Notes: a model not told the origin generated them from the sequence alone. A DNA stretch of 64,000 bases from Fidelibacterota bacterium (GCA_004124875.1 SCKJ01000006.1:62001-126000), one strand, 5' to 3'. Positions 17,385-25,523 are shown, counted from the first letter of the stretch. Numbers and translations are program-made.

Positions 17385-17639
17385 GTGGGCAAGTATGAGA
17401 AACTACTCGACCTGATCCTCCGTGGCACATCTGACGCAAATGTTTCCTTTGACGATCTCTGCCAGCTGCTTAAACGTTTAGGATTTGAGGAGCGCGTTCG
17501 GGGAAGCCACCATATCTTCCGGAAAGAGCAAATCGAGGAGAAAATCAACTTGCAAAAAGATGGGAGCAAGGCTAAAATTTATCAAGTACGGCAGGTACGA
17601 ACCGTCATCCTGAAATATGGTATGGGAGAGACAAAATAA
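17385..17639 (+). CDS. hicA: HicA-type mRNA interferase toxin
   Basis: This 84-residue protein has the HicA pattern: a helical N-terminus, FDDLCQLLKRLGFEERVRGSHHIF with the catalytic histidine in GSHHIF, and a C-terminal strand/helix. HicA toxins cut mRNA and block translation during stress. An in-frame TAG four codons upstream restricts the start, so a GTG at 17385 is used. The stop overlaps hicB (TAATG), the usual toxin-first hicAB order. It is slightly longer than most HicA (about 60 residues). Confidence 0.85.
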   Translation: MGKYEKLLDLILRGTSDANVSFDDLCQLLKRLGFEERVRGSHHIFRKEQIEEKINLQKDGSKAKIYQVRQVRTVILKYGMGETK

Positions 17640-17851
17640 TGCACAAGTATGAAATCATTATTTACTGGAACAGCGATGACAATATCTTCGTGGCCGAAGT
17701 ACCCGAGCTGGCCGGCTGCACGGCTCATGGCAAGACACAAGACGATGCGCTGGCCAAATCCAGTGAAGCCATTCGCCTCTGGATCGACACGGCAAAAGAG
17801 TTCGGCGATCCTATCCCCGAAGCCAAAGGCCGCCGCCTGATTTTCGCCTGA
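17639..17851 (+). CDS. hicB: HicB-type antitoxin
   Basis: This 70-residue protein has the HicB partial RNase H-like fold: YEIIIYWNSDDNIFVAEVPELAGCTAHG, then DDALAKSSEAIRLWIDTA. It should bind HicA and neutralise it. No C-terminal DNA-binding domain follows, so autoregulation would need another mechanism. The start overlaps the hicA stop by one base, ensuring coupled translation. The pair sits in the gene-poor accessory zone, directly before the comM relic. Confidence 0.88.
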   Translation: MHKYEIIIYWNSDDNIFVAEVPELAGCTAHGKTQDDALAKSSEAIRLWIDTAKEFGDPIPEAKGRRLIFA

Positions 17852-17877
17852 TCCAAACCTACAACCCGTAACCCTTC

Positions 17878-18015
17878 TCACCCCAACCAGAGCTGCCGGT
17901 CCAGGTTGCGGTACTGTCCCGACGCATCGGAATCCGCCAGGTGATTGACGGCTATTTGGCCATCGCCTGCGATGTCGGCAATGGTGCGGCTCACTTTGAT
18001 GATGCGGTCGTAGAG
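17878..18015 (-). pseudogene. Relic of the comM 3' end
   Basis: The minus-strand sequence encodes YDRIIKVSRTIADIAGD and ends in YRNLDRQLWLG followed by a stop. This is a diverged copy of the last ~45 codons of comM (19382-19515), including the same final residues and stop. One nearly 40-nt stretch is identical between the copies, while the remainder differs and carries an in-frame insertion of four residues. The rest of the gene is absent. It lies directly downstream of the ankyrin gene, so the ankyrin gene is flanked on both sides by comM 3' ends in the same orientation. Confidence 0.88.
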
Positions 18016-18037
18016 CCGGGCAGGGTACGATCTGGGA

Positions 18038-19285
18038 TTATTCCTCGGCTCCGGCTTGCTTTAACCATCGAACAATTTGGCTGTGGCCATTCTGAGCGGC
18101 CAGGCCCATAGCCGTCCAGCCTGCATTGGCCTTCGCATTGACGTCGACGCCCGCCTCCACTAATTTCCGGACAATGCCAAGATGGCCGCCCTGTGCAGCC
18201 AACATCATGGCCGACCAGCCGTCCTCTTCTTTGGCGTTGATATCTGCTCTCATTTCCAGCAAGGCCAGCAAGACATCCATATGATTGTGCTGTGCCGCTG
18301 CCATCAAGGCACTCCATCCATCATTATCCTTTGCCTCAATATCTGCTCCAGCCTTCAGTAAGGTCTGAACGATAGCGGCGTGGCCATTTATTGCAGCCAC
18401 CATCATGGCCGTCACGCCATCCTTGGTTTTTGCAGTAACGTCAGCACCAACCTCCAGAATTTGCTTAACGATCTCCATGTGGCCGTTCTGAGACGCCATT
18501 ATCATGGCAGTCTCGCCGTTCGTTCCACGGGCATTGAAGTCGGCACCTGCTTCCAGCAATGCCTGCACGATATCCCCATGACCAATCTGTGCCGCCAACA
18601 TTAATGCTGTCCAGCCGTCCTCTTCTTTGGCATTGACGTCGGTTCCTGTTTCCAACAAAATCTGCACGATATCCCTATGGCCGATCTGTGCCGCTAATAT
18701 CAAGGCTGTAACTCCACCCTCATTCTTCACCTGGATATCCGCACCGGCTTCCACCAACTCCAGGACAATATCCTTGCGACCGTACTGTGTGGCCACCATT
18801 AATACGCTCCATCCACCATCGACCTTCGCAGTGATGTCAGCCCCGGCCTTCAGCAAGGAATGAACGATGGACGTGCTGCCATTCTGCACCGCTAATATCA
18901 ACGCTGTCCAGCCATTCTCAGTTTTGATGTTTACTTCAGCGTTAGCCTCCAGGAGCACTTGCACAACACCGATATTGTCGTTCTGTATCGCTATCATCAA
19001 GGCACTCCATCCACCATTAGCCTTCGCGTTGATGTCCGCCCCAGCCTTTAGCAAGATTTGAATAATGGCCGCGTGGCCTTTTTTCGCCGCCGCCATGACG
19101 GCCGTCATGCCATCCTCATCTTTGGCATTAACCTCGGCACCTTTTGCCAGTAATGCTTCCACGGCGGCGGTATCTCCCTCTGCCGCCGCTTTCATCAAGG
19201 GTTTGGGACCTCCGCAGCCGGCCGCCAGGGCAACGAAGACGACCAGCAACAATCGGGATATGCGTCTATGTACGTTTGTTCGCAT
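18038..19285 (-). CDS. Ankyrin-repeat lipoprotein
   Basis: This is a 415-residue protein. The N-terminus is a signal peptide with a canonical lipobox (VFVALAAGC), so it should be anchored as a lipoprotein. The remainder is an uninterrupted solenoid of about 12 ankyrin repeats of 33 residues. Each is built like DEDGWTALMLAAQNGHxxIV with AGADxNAK at its end, and the first is truncated. Ankyrin solenoids bind proteins; the partner is unknown. Repeats are very similar to one another (the GWTALM/GWSALM variants), indicating recent internal duplication. It sits between comM and the comM relic. Confidence 0.93.
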   Translation of the reverse strand: MRTNVHRRISRLLLVVFVALAAGCGGPKPLMKAAAEGDTAAVEALLAKGAEVNAKDEDGMTAVMAAAKKGHAAIIQILLKAGADINAKANGGWSALMIAIQNDNIGVVQVLLEANAEVNIKTENGWTALILAVQNGSTSIVHSLLKAGADITAKVDGGWSVLMVATQYGRKDIVLELVEAGADIQVKNEGGVTALILAAQIGHRDIVQILLETGTDVNAKEEDGWTALMLAAQIGHGDIVQALLEAGADFNARGTNGETAMIMASQNGHMEIVKQILEVGADVTAKTKDGVTAMMVAAINGHAAIVQTLLKAGADIEAKDNDGWSALMAAAQHNHMDVLLALLEMRADINAKEEDGWSAMMLAAQGGHLGIVRKLVEAGVDVNAKANAGWTAMGLAAQNGHSQIVRWLKQAGAEE

Positions 19286-19381
19286 GGGAATAACTCCGCG
19301 GCTAAAGGTCTATTTGGATTACGAGTTTACAAACGTTCCCTTACAAATCTTAAACTTTGAACTTTAAAGTTTGAACTCTCC

Positions 19382-20935
19382 TCACCCCAACCATAGCTGC
19401 CTATCCAGGCTGCGGTACTGGATCGCTTCCGCCAGGTGCTGGGTGGCTATGTTGGCCTCGCCTGCGAGGTCGGCAATGGTGCGGCTCACTTTGATGATGC
19501 GGTCGTAGGCCCTGGCCGACAGTCCCAGCCGGGTGATGGCGCTGGTGAGCAGTGCCTGCCCCTCGGCTGGCAGGGGACAGAACCGCTGCAGATCCTTGCT
19601 GCCCAGATGGGCGTTGGCGAACAGGTGCTCCGCATCCCGGTAGCGCTCCTGTTGGGTGGCCCGGGCCGCCTCCACCCGCGTGCGGATGGTCCGGGAGGAC
19701 TCGCCCTGGCTCTTGCTGGCCAGCTCCTCCACCACCACCGCCGGCACTTCGATGTGGATATCGATGCGGTCAAGCAACGGGCCCGATACCCGGCTCATGT
19801 AGCGCTGGATCGACGGCGGCGTGCAGCTGCACTCGTTGCGGGGATCGGTGGCATAGCCGCAGGGACAGGGATTCATGGCCGCCACCAGCATGAACCGCGC
19901 CGGGTAGGTCACCGACACCTTGGCCCGGGCGATGGTGACGTCGCCCCCTTCCAGCGGCTGGCGCAGCACTTCCAGCACGTTCTTCTTGAACTCCGGCAGC
20001 TCGTCCAAAAACAGGACCCCGTGGTGCGCGAGGCTCACCTCTCCCGGCCGGGGAACGGTGCCTCCGCCGATGAGGCCGGCGTCAGAAATGGTGTGGTGCG
20101 GCGAGCGGAACGGCCGGCTGCCGATAATGCCTTGGCCTGGCGGCAACTGTCCCGCCACGGAATGAATTTTGGTGGTCTCCAGCGCTTCCTCCAGTCTCAT
20201 CGCTGGCAGAATAGTGGCCAGCCGCTGGGCCAGCATGGTCTTGCCACTGCCGGGAGGACCTACCATAATGGCGTTGTGGCCTCCGGCGGCCGCCACTTCC
20301 ATGGCCCGCTTGGCCTGCTCCTGGCCTTTCACGTCGGAGAAATCGATGGGCGAAGCGTGCACCTGCCTGAGCATCTTCTGGCGGTCGACTTGCACCGTCG
20401 CCAGCGGCCTGTTCCCCGTCAGGTGGGCCACAACTTCCTGTAGCGAGGCGGCCGCGCAAACCCCGATGCCATCGACCAGGCCCGCCTCCTCGCCGTTCTC
20501 CCGGGGCACCACGAGCGTGCGAAATTGGCCGTCTCTGGCCGTTACGGCTATAGGCAGGGCGCCCATCACCGAACGCAAAGTGCCGTCCAGGCCGAGCTCA
20601 CCCACCAGCAGGGTTTTTTCCAAACTTTCCTGCGGGAGATGGCCCAGCGCGCAGAGTATTCCGATGGCGATGGGCAGATCGAAAGCGGTCCCTTCCTTGC
20701 GGATATGGGCTGGGGCCAGGTTGACGGTGGTTCGTTTCTGCGGAATCCTGAAGCCGGTGTTTTTCAACGCCGCCATGACCCGCTCCTTGCTCTCCCTGAC
20801 GGCCCCTTCCGGCAGGCCCACCGTCGTAAAGGAGGGCGGCACAACATTGTCAAGGTGGCACTCCACCTGCACGACGTAGGCATCCACGCCCAGCACCGCG
20901 GCGCTGTAAGAGTGCGCGAGGAGGGCCGCAGGCAT
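19382..20935 (-). CDS. comM: ComM/YifB-type AAA+ ATPase (Mg-chelatase-like)
   Basis: This 517-residue protein has the family's order. An N-terminal ChlI-like domain (TTVGLPEGAVRESKERV) comes first. The AAA+ core follows, with Walker A MVGPPGSGKTMLAQRL (about 225-240), Walker B VLFLDELPEF, a cysteine cluster (NPCPCGY...CSCTP) and RISGPLLDRIDIHI-type sensor sequence. The C-terminal domain ends DRQLWLG. ComM is a hexameric helicase that promotes branch migration when foreign DNA is integrated during natural transformation. Length is normal. It starts 2 nt after the end of the frameshifted small membrane gene. Confidence 0.95.
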   Translation of the reverse strand: MPAALLAHSYSAAVLGVDAYVVQVECHLDNVVPPSFTTVGLPEGAVRESKERVMAALKNTGFRIPQKRTTVNLAPAHIRKEGTAFDLPIAIGILCALGHLPQESLEKTLLVGELGLDGTLRSVMGALPIAVTARDGQFRTLVVPRENGEEAGLVDGIGVCAAASLQEVVAHLTGNRPLATVQVDRQKMLRQVHASPIDFSDVKGQEQAKRAMEVAAAGGHNAIMVGPPGSGKTMLAQRLATILPAMRLEEALETTKIHSVAGQLPPGQGIIGSRPFRSPHHTISDAGLIGGGTVPRPGEVSLAHHGVLFLDELPEFKKNVLEVLRQPLEGGDVTIARAKVSVTYPARFMLVAAMNPCPCGYATDPRNECSCTPPSIQRYMSRVSGPLLDRIDIHIEVPAVVVEELASKSQGESSRTIRTRVEAARATQQERYRDAEHLFANAHLGSKDLQRFCPLPAEGQALLTSAITRLGLSARAYDRIIKVSRTIADLAGEANIATQHLAEAIQYRSLDRQLWLG

Positions 20936-20936
20936 G

Positions 20937-21244
20937 CTACTTCCCGGGCTCGGGGGAGGTGGTCAGAAGGATGACAATCGCCGCTAGGATGCAGGCCCCG
21001 GACAGCTGATGACACCGGTGAGCACCAGGTAGGGCACAATGATATACAGGGTTGCGTCGCGCACCAGGTAAAACATGAATATCCCGAAAAACACCCACGG
21101 ACCGCGCTCTTTGATGTAGCCCTTGAGGCGCAGTTTTTTCAGCAGCAAAATTTCCTCGGCGATGAATCGGGGGACAAACCACTTTTTGCTCTGGCGGGCA
21201 GGGGTGTCCCGCGTCGATGGCTCCAATGCCGGTTGTGCGCTCAT
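20937..21244 (-). pseudogene. Small membrane protein gene with an apparent frameshift
   Basis: From ATG 21244 the frame encodes a basic N-terminus and one transmembrane segment (WVFFGIFMFYLVRDATLYII, then VPYLVLTGVI), ending prematurely at 20984. A neighbouring frame, continuous to a stop at 20937, supplies a second hydrophobic helix (ACILAAIVILLTTSPEPGK) right up to the comM start. Joining the frames at about 21000 gives a protein of about 100 residues with two helices and a stop 2 nt before comM, the spacing expected of an operon. It is probably one gene with a single-base shift, genuine or from sequencing. Function unknown. Confidence 0.5.
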
Positions 21245-21274
21245 GCTAGCGGATCAATTTCCTCTCGGAATTAT

Positions 21275-21382
21275 GGATAGTGGATAGTGGATAGTGGATT
21301 TTGGATATTAGATATTGGATGTTGGTTAACTGCCTACTGCCACTGCCACTGCCACTGCCCACGGCTACTGCCCACTGCCACT
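21275..21382. repeat. Degenerate heptad array followed by CTGCCA hexamer repeats
   Basis: Seven heptads run without gaps: GGATAGT three times, then GGATTTT, GGATATT, AGATATT and GGATGTT (21275-21323). CTGCCA-like hexamers then follow to about 21382. The heptads match the two halves of the 14-bp repeat near 13440. The hexamers extend into the 3' end of ispG and encode its last residues (SGSGQ), so the gene's stop lies inside the repeat. Confidence 0.8.
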
Positions 21383-22450
21383 GTCCTCCGGTTCCATGGC
21401 CTCAATCTCCTCCAGCAGCCGGTCGATGGCCTCGGCCTCGCTGACATGGCCAATCTTCTCGCCGTTGCGGTAGAGCAGTCCCCCATCCTTGCCAAAGGCG
21501 ATACCGAGGTCGGCGTCCGCGGCTTCACCGGGACCGTTTACGGCGCAGCCCATCAACGCCACGGTCAGCGTTTTGCTTACGCCCTCCAGCCGCTCCTCCA
21601 CTTCGGCGGCCAGTTTGAACAGGTCGACCTCGATGCGTCCGCAGGTCGGGCAAGCGACCAGCGTAACGCCACGGCTGGCCAGTCCCAGGCTCTTAAGCAG
21701 CTCAAAGCCGACCTGTACCTCCTTCACCGGATCGTCAGTGAGGGAGACACGGATGGTGTCGCCGATGCCGTCAGCCAGCAGCGCGCCGATCCCCACGGCA
21801 GACTTGATCGTGCCGCTCTTGGCGGGACCCGCCTCAGTGACGCCCAGGTGCAGGGGATAGTCGTGCTTTAAGGCGAACAGCCGGTAGGCGGCCATCATCA
21901 GCGGCACGTCGCTGGCCTTGAGCGACACGACGATGTCGGTAAAGTTGTGTTCCAGGCAGACCGCAATGTGGCGCTCGGCGCTCTCCACCATCGCCTCCGG
22001 GGTAGGGTAGCCGTACTTTTCGATCAGGTCTTTTTCGAGAGAACCGGCGTTGACGCCAATACGAATGGGCAGACCGGCCCCCTGCACTTTGCGAATCACC
22101 TCGGCCACCCGCTCCGGAGAACCGATATTGCCGGGATTGATGCGAATCTTGTCGGCCCCGGCATCGACGGCGGCCAGCGCCATGCGGTAGTTAAAATGAA
22201 TGTCTGCGACCAGGGGCATATCGGTCGCCTTGCGAATCTCGGCGAACCCTTTCGCCGCCGCCTTGTCGGGAACGGTAATGCGCACAATCTGGCAACCCGC
22301 CTCCTGCAGACGCTCCACTTCTGCCACGGTAGCGCCCACGTCATCGGTCTTGGTCGTCGTCATGGACTGCACGGGAATCGAAGCGCCCCCGCCAATGGGG
22401 AGGCCACGCACCAGCACCTGCCCGGTATGCCGTCGATTGATTAACTTCAT
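21365..22450 (-). CDS. ispG: 4-hydroxy-3-methylbut-2-enyl diphosphate synthase IspG
   Basis: This 361-residue protein matches IspG/GcpE: N-terminal VRGLPIGGGASIPVQSMTTT, a TIM-barrel region, and the C-terminal [4Fe-4S] ligands in VACPTCGR and ALMGCAVNGPGEA. It reductively converts the cyclic diphosphate MEcPP to HMBPP in the MEP isoprenoid pathway. Its length matches the short bacterial form. The last residues are generated by the CTGCCA repeat, so the natural C-terminus may have been altered. It is oriented toward comM, with the repeat and the small membrane gene between. Confidence 0.95.
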   Translation of the reverse strand: MKLINRRHTGQVLVRGLPIGGGASIPVQSMTTTKTDDVGATVAEVERLQEAGCQIVRITVPDKAAAKGFAEIRKATDMPLVADIHFNYRMALAAVDAGADKIRINPGNIGSPERVAEVIRKVQGAGLPIRIGVNAGSLEKDLIEKYGYPTPEAMVESAERHIAVCLEHNFTDIVVSLKASDVPLMMAAYRLFALKHDYPLHLGVTEAGPAKSGTIKSAVGIGALLADGIGDTIRVSLTDDPVKEVQVGFELLKSLGLASRGVTLVACPTCGRIEVDLFKLAAEVEERLEGVSKTLTVALMGCAVNGPGEAADADLGIAFGKDGGLLYRNGEKIGHVSEAEAIDRLLEEIEAMEPEDSGSGQ

Positions 22451-22624
22451 TGCGCGCTCATCATAACAGGGCCAAAGTTAGGGGCTCGCCAACGCCCTAG
22501 CCAAGAATAGCGGGAGTGGCAGAAGCAGGGGAAAGTTGCAGTTACAGTGGCAGAAACATAACTCTCTTCGGCCATCAGAAATGTGGCGAGCCATAATCTA
22601 TGCAACTGTATTATTTCAATTGTC

Positions 22625-22653
22625 TTGACAGAAGATGCCACATCGCGTACGTT
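22625..22653 (+). promoter_or_regulatory. Possible housekeeping promoter of the YCF48-like gene
   Basis: TTGACA (22625-22630) is followed by exactly 17 nt and TACGTT (22648-22653), a perfect -35 and a 3-of-6 -10. It lies 26 nt before the GTG start at 22679. The match is suggestive only, as the promoter code of this organism is unknown. Confidence 0.35.
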
Positions 22654-22678
22654 GTCTTAGAAATCGGGATACGTAAAA

Positions 22679-23722
22679 GTGAGAGAAAATATACATAACA
22701 GACGATTATTACGGTTGCTGCATTTGGTGGGAATTGTAGTTTTTGGGGGACTGGTCATTCAATGTGATAACCCGAATTATCCCTCCTACACAGATTTGAA
22801 TTATGAGATAGAAATTCTCGATCAGAGCCTTTTTGGGGGCCTGCAAGATGTGTTTTTCATTAATGAGTCAACTGGGTATGTAGTTAGTGGGAATGGATAC
22901 ATAGAAAAGACAGTGGACGGTGGACAATCTTGGACACAGCAATCTTCTGGCACGACCAAAAGTCTACAAAAAATATTTTTCCTTACCGCAGATGTAGGAT
23001 TTGTGGCCGGTGGCTGCAACGGTACAAGCTGCGGAGGTGCTGAGAGCATCATACTGAAGACCACTGACGGGGGGACATCATGGATTCAGCTGGATGTGCC
23101 GACCAAGTTACAGATCCGATCAATATTTTTCTTAAATGAGCAAACTGGTTTCGCATCCATGTTGGGAAAATTTATTAGTACTGAAGACGGGGGAGTTACC
23201 TGGTCTGTACATGAATATCCCGGTCCTACTGTTGGCCCCGTTTGCTTTGTCAATGAATCGATGGGTTACGTGAAAATCCCTAGCGGAGGTAGATTAATCT
23301 CGTTGGACGGCGGTAAATCATGGTCCGAGGATAATCAAAATGAAGAAAAGATTCTCTCCCAATATTTGAATAGTTTGAGCGGGAATGAAAAGCCCAACTA
23401 TACTTGCATTTACTATATTCTCAACGGCACTGATATCAGGTCAAAACTGGATGACCAAAGAAACGTGTTTGATGCGCATTTCATTGATGAGTATCGCGGA
23501 TTTGCGGTAGGCTGGGGTAACTGGAATGTCGGAGGTTTCGGAAAAAATTTCGGATATTGGAATGGTGCCATCCACACAACATTTGATACTGGAGTCTCAT
23601 GGGAATCAGATATGAACATAACAAGCATGAGCGGTATCTACGGTATTCACTTTCCAAATTCTAGAATAGGATTCGCCGTTGGGGGCGGCCGGTACATTCT
23701 TAAACTGACCATTCTGGACTAG
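22679..23722 (+). CDS. YCF48-like beta-propeller protein, secreted
   Basis: This 347-residue protein has a membrane-spanning N-terminal segment ending VFGGLVIQC, possibly a lipoprotein signal with Gln at -1. The body consists of repeats of about 45 residues with Asp-box/BNR cores such as KTVDGGQSWT, KTTDGGTSW and STEDGGVTW. Between them are phrases such as VFFINESTGYVV and IFFLNEQTGFAS. These form a beta-propeller as in photosystem II assembly factor YCF48 and bacterial relatives of unknown role. The start is GTG. The AT-richer codon use than neighbours may indicate recent acquisition. It is a lone gene. Confidence 0.85.
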   Translation: MRENIHNRRLLRLLHLVGIVVFGGLVIQCDNPNYPSYTDLNYEIEILDQSLFGGLQDVFFINESTGYVVSGNGYIEKTVDGGQSWTQQSSGTTKSLQKIFFLTADVGFVAGGCNGTSCGGAESIILKTTDGGTSWIQLDVPTKLQIRSIFFLNEQTGFASMLGKFISTEDGGVTWSVHEYPGPTVGPVCFVNESMGYVKIPSGGRLISLDGGKSWSEDNQNEEKILSQYLNSLSGNEKPNYTCIYYILNGTDIRSKLDDQRNVFDAHFIDEYRGFAVGWGNWNVGGFGKNFGYWNGAIHTTFDTGVSWESDMNITSMSGIYGIHFPNSRIGFAVGGGRYILKLTILD

Positions 23723-23834
23723 TACCTCTAACACCGTTTATCATTTTTTGGGCCTGACGTCAAGCGCAAAAACAACTTAAAATTGGCAGCAGGAAGTGTC
23801 ATTGCGAGAGACTTGCGAAACTTTGGGCCTACCG

Positions 23835-23862
23835 TGGCAATCTACATTTACCTAGATTGCCA
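23835..23862. repeat. Perfect inverted repeat (10-bp arms)
   Basis: TGGCAATCTA and TAGATTGCCA enclose an 8-nt loop. The bases before it (GTCATTGCGAGAGACTTGCG) resemble the GTCATTGCGAG-type palindromic intergenic elements seen in many environmental genomes. No T-run follows on either strand, so a terminator is unlikely. Confidence 0.7.
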
Positions 23863-23869
23863 TAACGAG

Positions 23870-23917
23870 AAAACACCGGGTTCGCAGTGGCAGAAAACAC
23901 CGGGTTCGCAGTGGCAG
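23870..23917. repeat. Perfect 24-bp tandem duplication
   Basis: Two identical adjacent copies of a 24-bp unit begin at 23870 and 23894; each starts AAAACACCGGGTTCG and ends CAGTGGCAG. The CAGTGGCAG phrase also occurs upstream of 22560, suggesting a shared dispersed element. Confidence 0.85.
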
Positions 23918-23968
23918 AAAGAAGAAATTCAGATTTAAGGAGAAGTTAGTGAGCAGAAACGCCTTAAT

Positions 23969-25393
23969 ATGACACAAACCAAGAGAACTCCCCACTGGAT
24001 GACCGCCCTGGCCAACCATTACGACCAGGCCCGGCGGCAGCACCCCGATGACCGCCTCCTGATCATGTTTGACATTGACGGCACCATCATCGACATCCGC
24101 TACATGATCCTGCACGTGCTGCGCTCTTACGATCACGCCCACGGCAGCGGCTATTTCCACACCCTCACCCTGGCGGACATCACCGTCAGCGAAAACCAGA
24201 TTGACGAGCTGCTCCGTGCGCTGCCCATCCCGCAGCAGGCGCACGCCGACATCACCGCATGGTTCATGAAAGCGCGCTGGTCGCCTGAGGCCATCTACCA
24301 GTCGCACCGCCCGTTCAACGGTGTGCTGGAGGTGATCCGCTGGTTTCAGCTGCAACGCAATACGTTTATCGGCCTTAATACCGGCCGCCCTGGTACTATC
24401 CGCGAGGAGACGCTGCGCTCGCTGAACGCCCTGGGAGACGCCTACCGGGTCCATTTTCCCACTGATCTGCTGTTCATGAATCCCGGCGATTGGGACAGCG
24501 ACGTGCTGGCGGCCAAAGTGCAGGGGGTGCGCTACTTCCAGGAGGCCGGCTACCGGGTGGTTGCCTTTATCGATAACGAGCCGGCCAACCTGGCGGCCGT
24601 GGATGCCGCCGATCCCGCCAACGAAATCCTGCTGCTGCACGCCAGCACCATTTTTGAGTCCCAGCGGGAACGGGTGCCGAGCAGCGCCGTGGCTGGGGAA
24701 AGCTATGATCTGACGGCTCTGCTGCCCGGCGATAAAATTCCCGGCAAAGTGCAATTGGTGTGGCACGCCGTCAACACTCAGGCGCGCATCGAGCAGTTTC
24801 TGCAGGCGCAGGTCCACTGGGGGGAGTTCGACATCCGCAGGGACCCGGCCCGTGGCGTGCTGGTCTCCCGGCAGCGCAGCTTTCAGAGCCTGCCGCCTAC
24901 CGCTGGCGCCAGCGAGCCCCTTCTGGCGGACACCCTGGCGCGACTGAAAAGCGCCGGCCGGGGCATTAAACTGGACTTGCGGGACGGGCTGGCAACCCTG
25001 GATGAAGTAATCGAGCTGATCCAGGCCGCCGGTGTCGAGCAGGAGAACCTGTGGTTCAACGGCCGCATTGAGCGGCTGCTGGAGGAAGGTTTCCGCCAGC
25101 TCAGCGCCACCTTTCCCGGCGCTACCTTGCAATGCTCCATCGACTTTCTCGCGCCGCTCATCCTGGGCGCTCCGGCCACCGCCAAGGAGACGCTCGACAT
25201 GCTTTCAGGTTGGGGCCTGACCCGCTTCTCCGTCTCCTGGCAGACGCTGAACAAGCGGCAGATTCTGCGGCAGATGGAGGCCTGGGACCTGCCCGTCAAC
25301 ATCTTCGAAATCCCCAACCTCGAGCAGTACCTGAAGGCCGCCCTGCTGCTGCCGCGATCCATTACCGCCGATTTCATTCACCCCGGATGGTAG
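23969..25393 (+). CDS. HAD-superfamily phosphatase fused to a FAM151/menorin (DUF2181)-like domain
   Basis: This is a 474-residue two-domain protein. Residues about 30-235 form a HAD hydrolase. The nucleophile motif is FDIDGTIID (Asp35, Asp37), a GLNTGRPG motif with Thr follows, and the acidic motif IV lies in AFIDNEPANLAAVDAADP. From about residue 264 comes a TIM-barrel-like domain: WHAVNTQARIEQFL, then GIKLDLRDGLATLDEVIELI, LWFNGRIERLL and FSVSWQTL. It resembles FAM151/menorin, which is related to glycerophosphodiester phosphodiesterases. The menorin-like part seems to keep the histidine and most core motifs. No signal peptide. No partner gene is adjacent. The substrate is unknown; phosphate ester processing is inference. 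Confidence 0.8.
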   Translation: MTQTKRTPHWMTALANHYDQARRQHPDDRLLIMFDIDGTIIDIRYMILHVLRSYDHAHGSGYFHTLTLADITVSENQIDELLRALPIPQQAHADITAWFMKARWSPEAIYQSHRPFNGVLEVIRWFQLQRNTFIGLNTGRPGTIREETLRSLNALGDAYRVHFPTDLLFMNPGDWDSDVLAAKVQGVRYFQEAGYRVVAFIDNEPANLAAVDAADPANEILLLHASTIFESQRERVPSSAVAGESYDLTALLPGDKIPGKVQLVWHAVNTQARIEQFLQAQVHWGEFDIRRDPARGVLVSRQRSFQSLPPTAGASEPLLADTLARLKSAGRGIKLDLRDGLATLDEVIELIQAAGVEQENLWFNGRIERLLEEGFRQLSATFPGATLQCSIDFLAPLILGAPATAKETLDMLSGWGLTRFSVSWQTLNKRQILRQMEAWDLPVNIFEIPNLEQYLKAALLLPRSITADFIHPGW

Positions 25394-25523
25394 CCAGGCA
25401 GCGGGGGAAGCAGGCAGGGAGAATTGAATAATAGAGGACGAAGTGTGAAGGATGAGTAATGTAGAATGAAACCTGAAACGTGAAACCTGCAACCTGAAAC
25501 CAATTTCGATGGAGTGTTAGCCC

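Noticed and set aside
23852-25132. Long minus-strand frame opposite the HAD-menorin gene
   Set aside because: Antisense of a coherent two-domain protein; no recognisable domain or ribosome-binding site.
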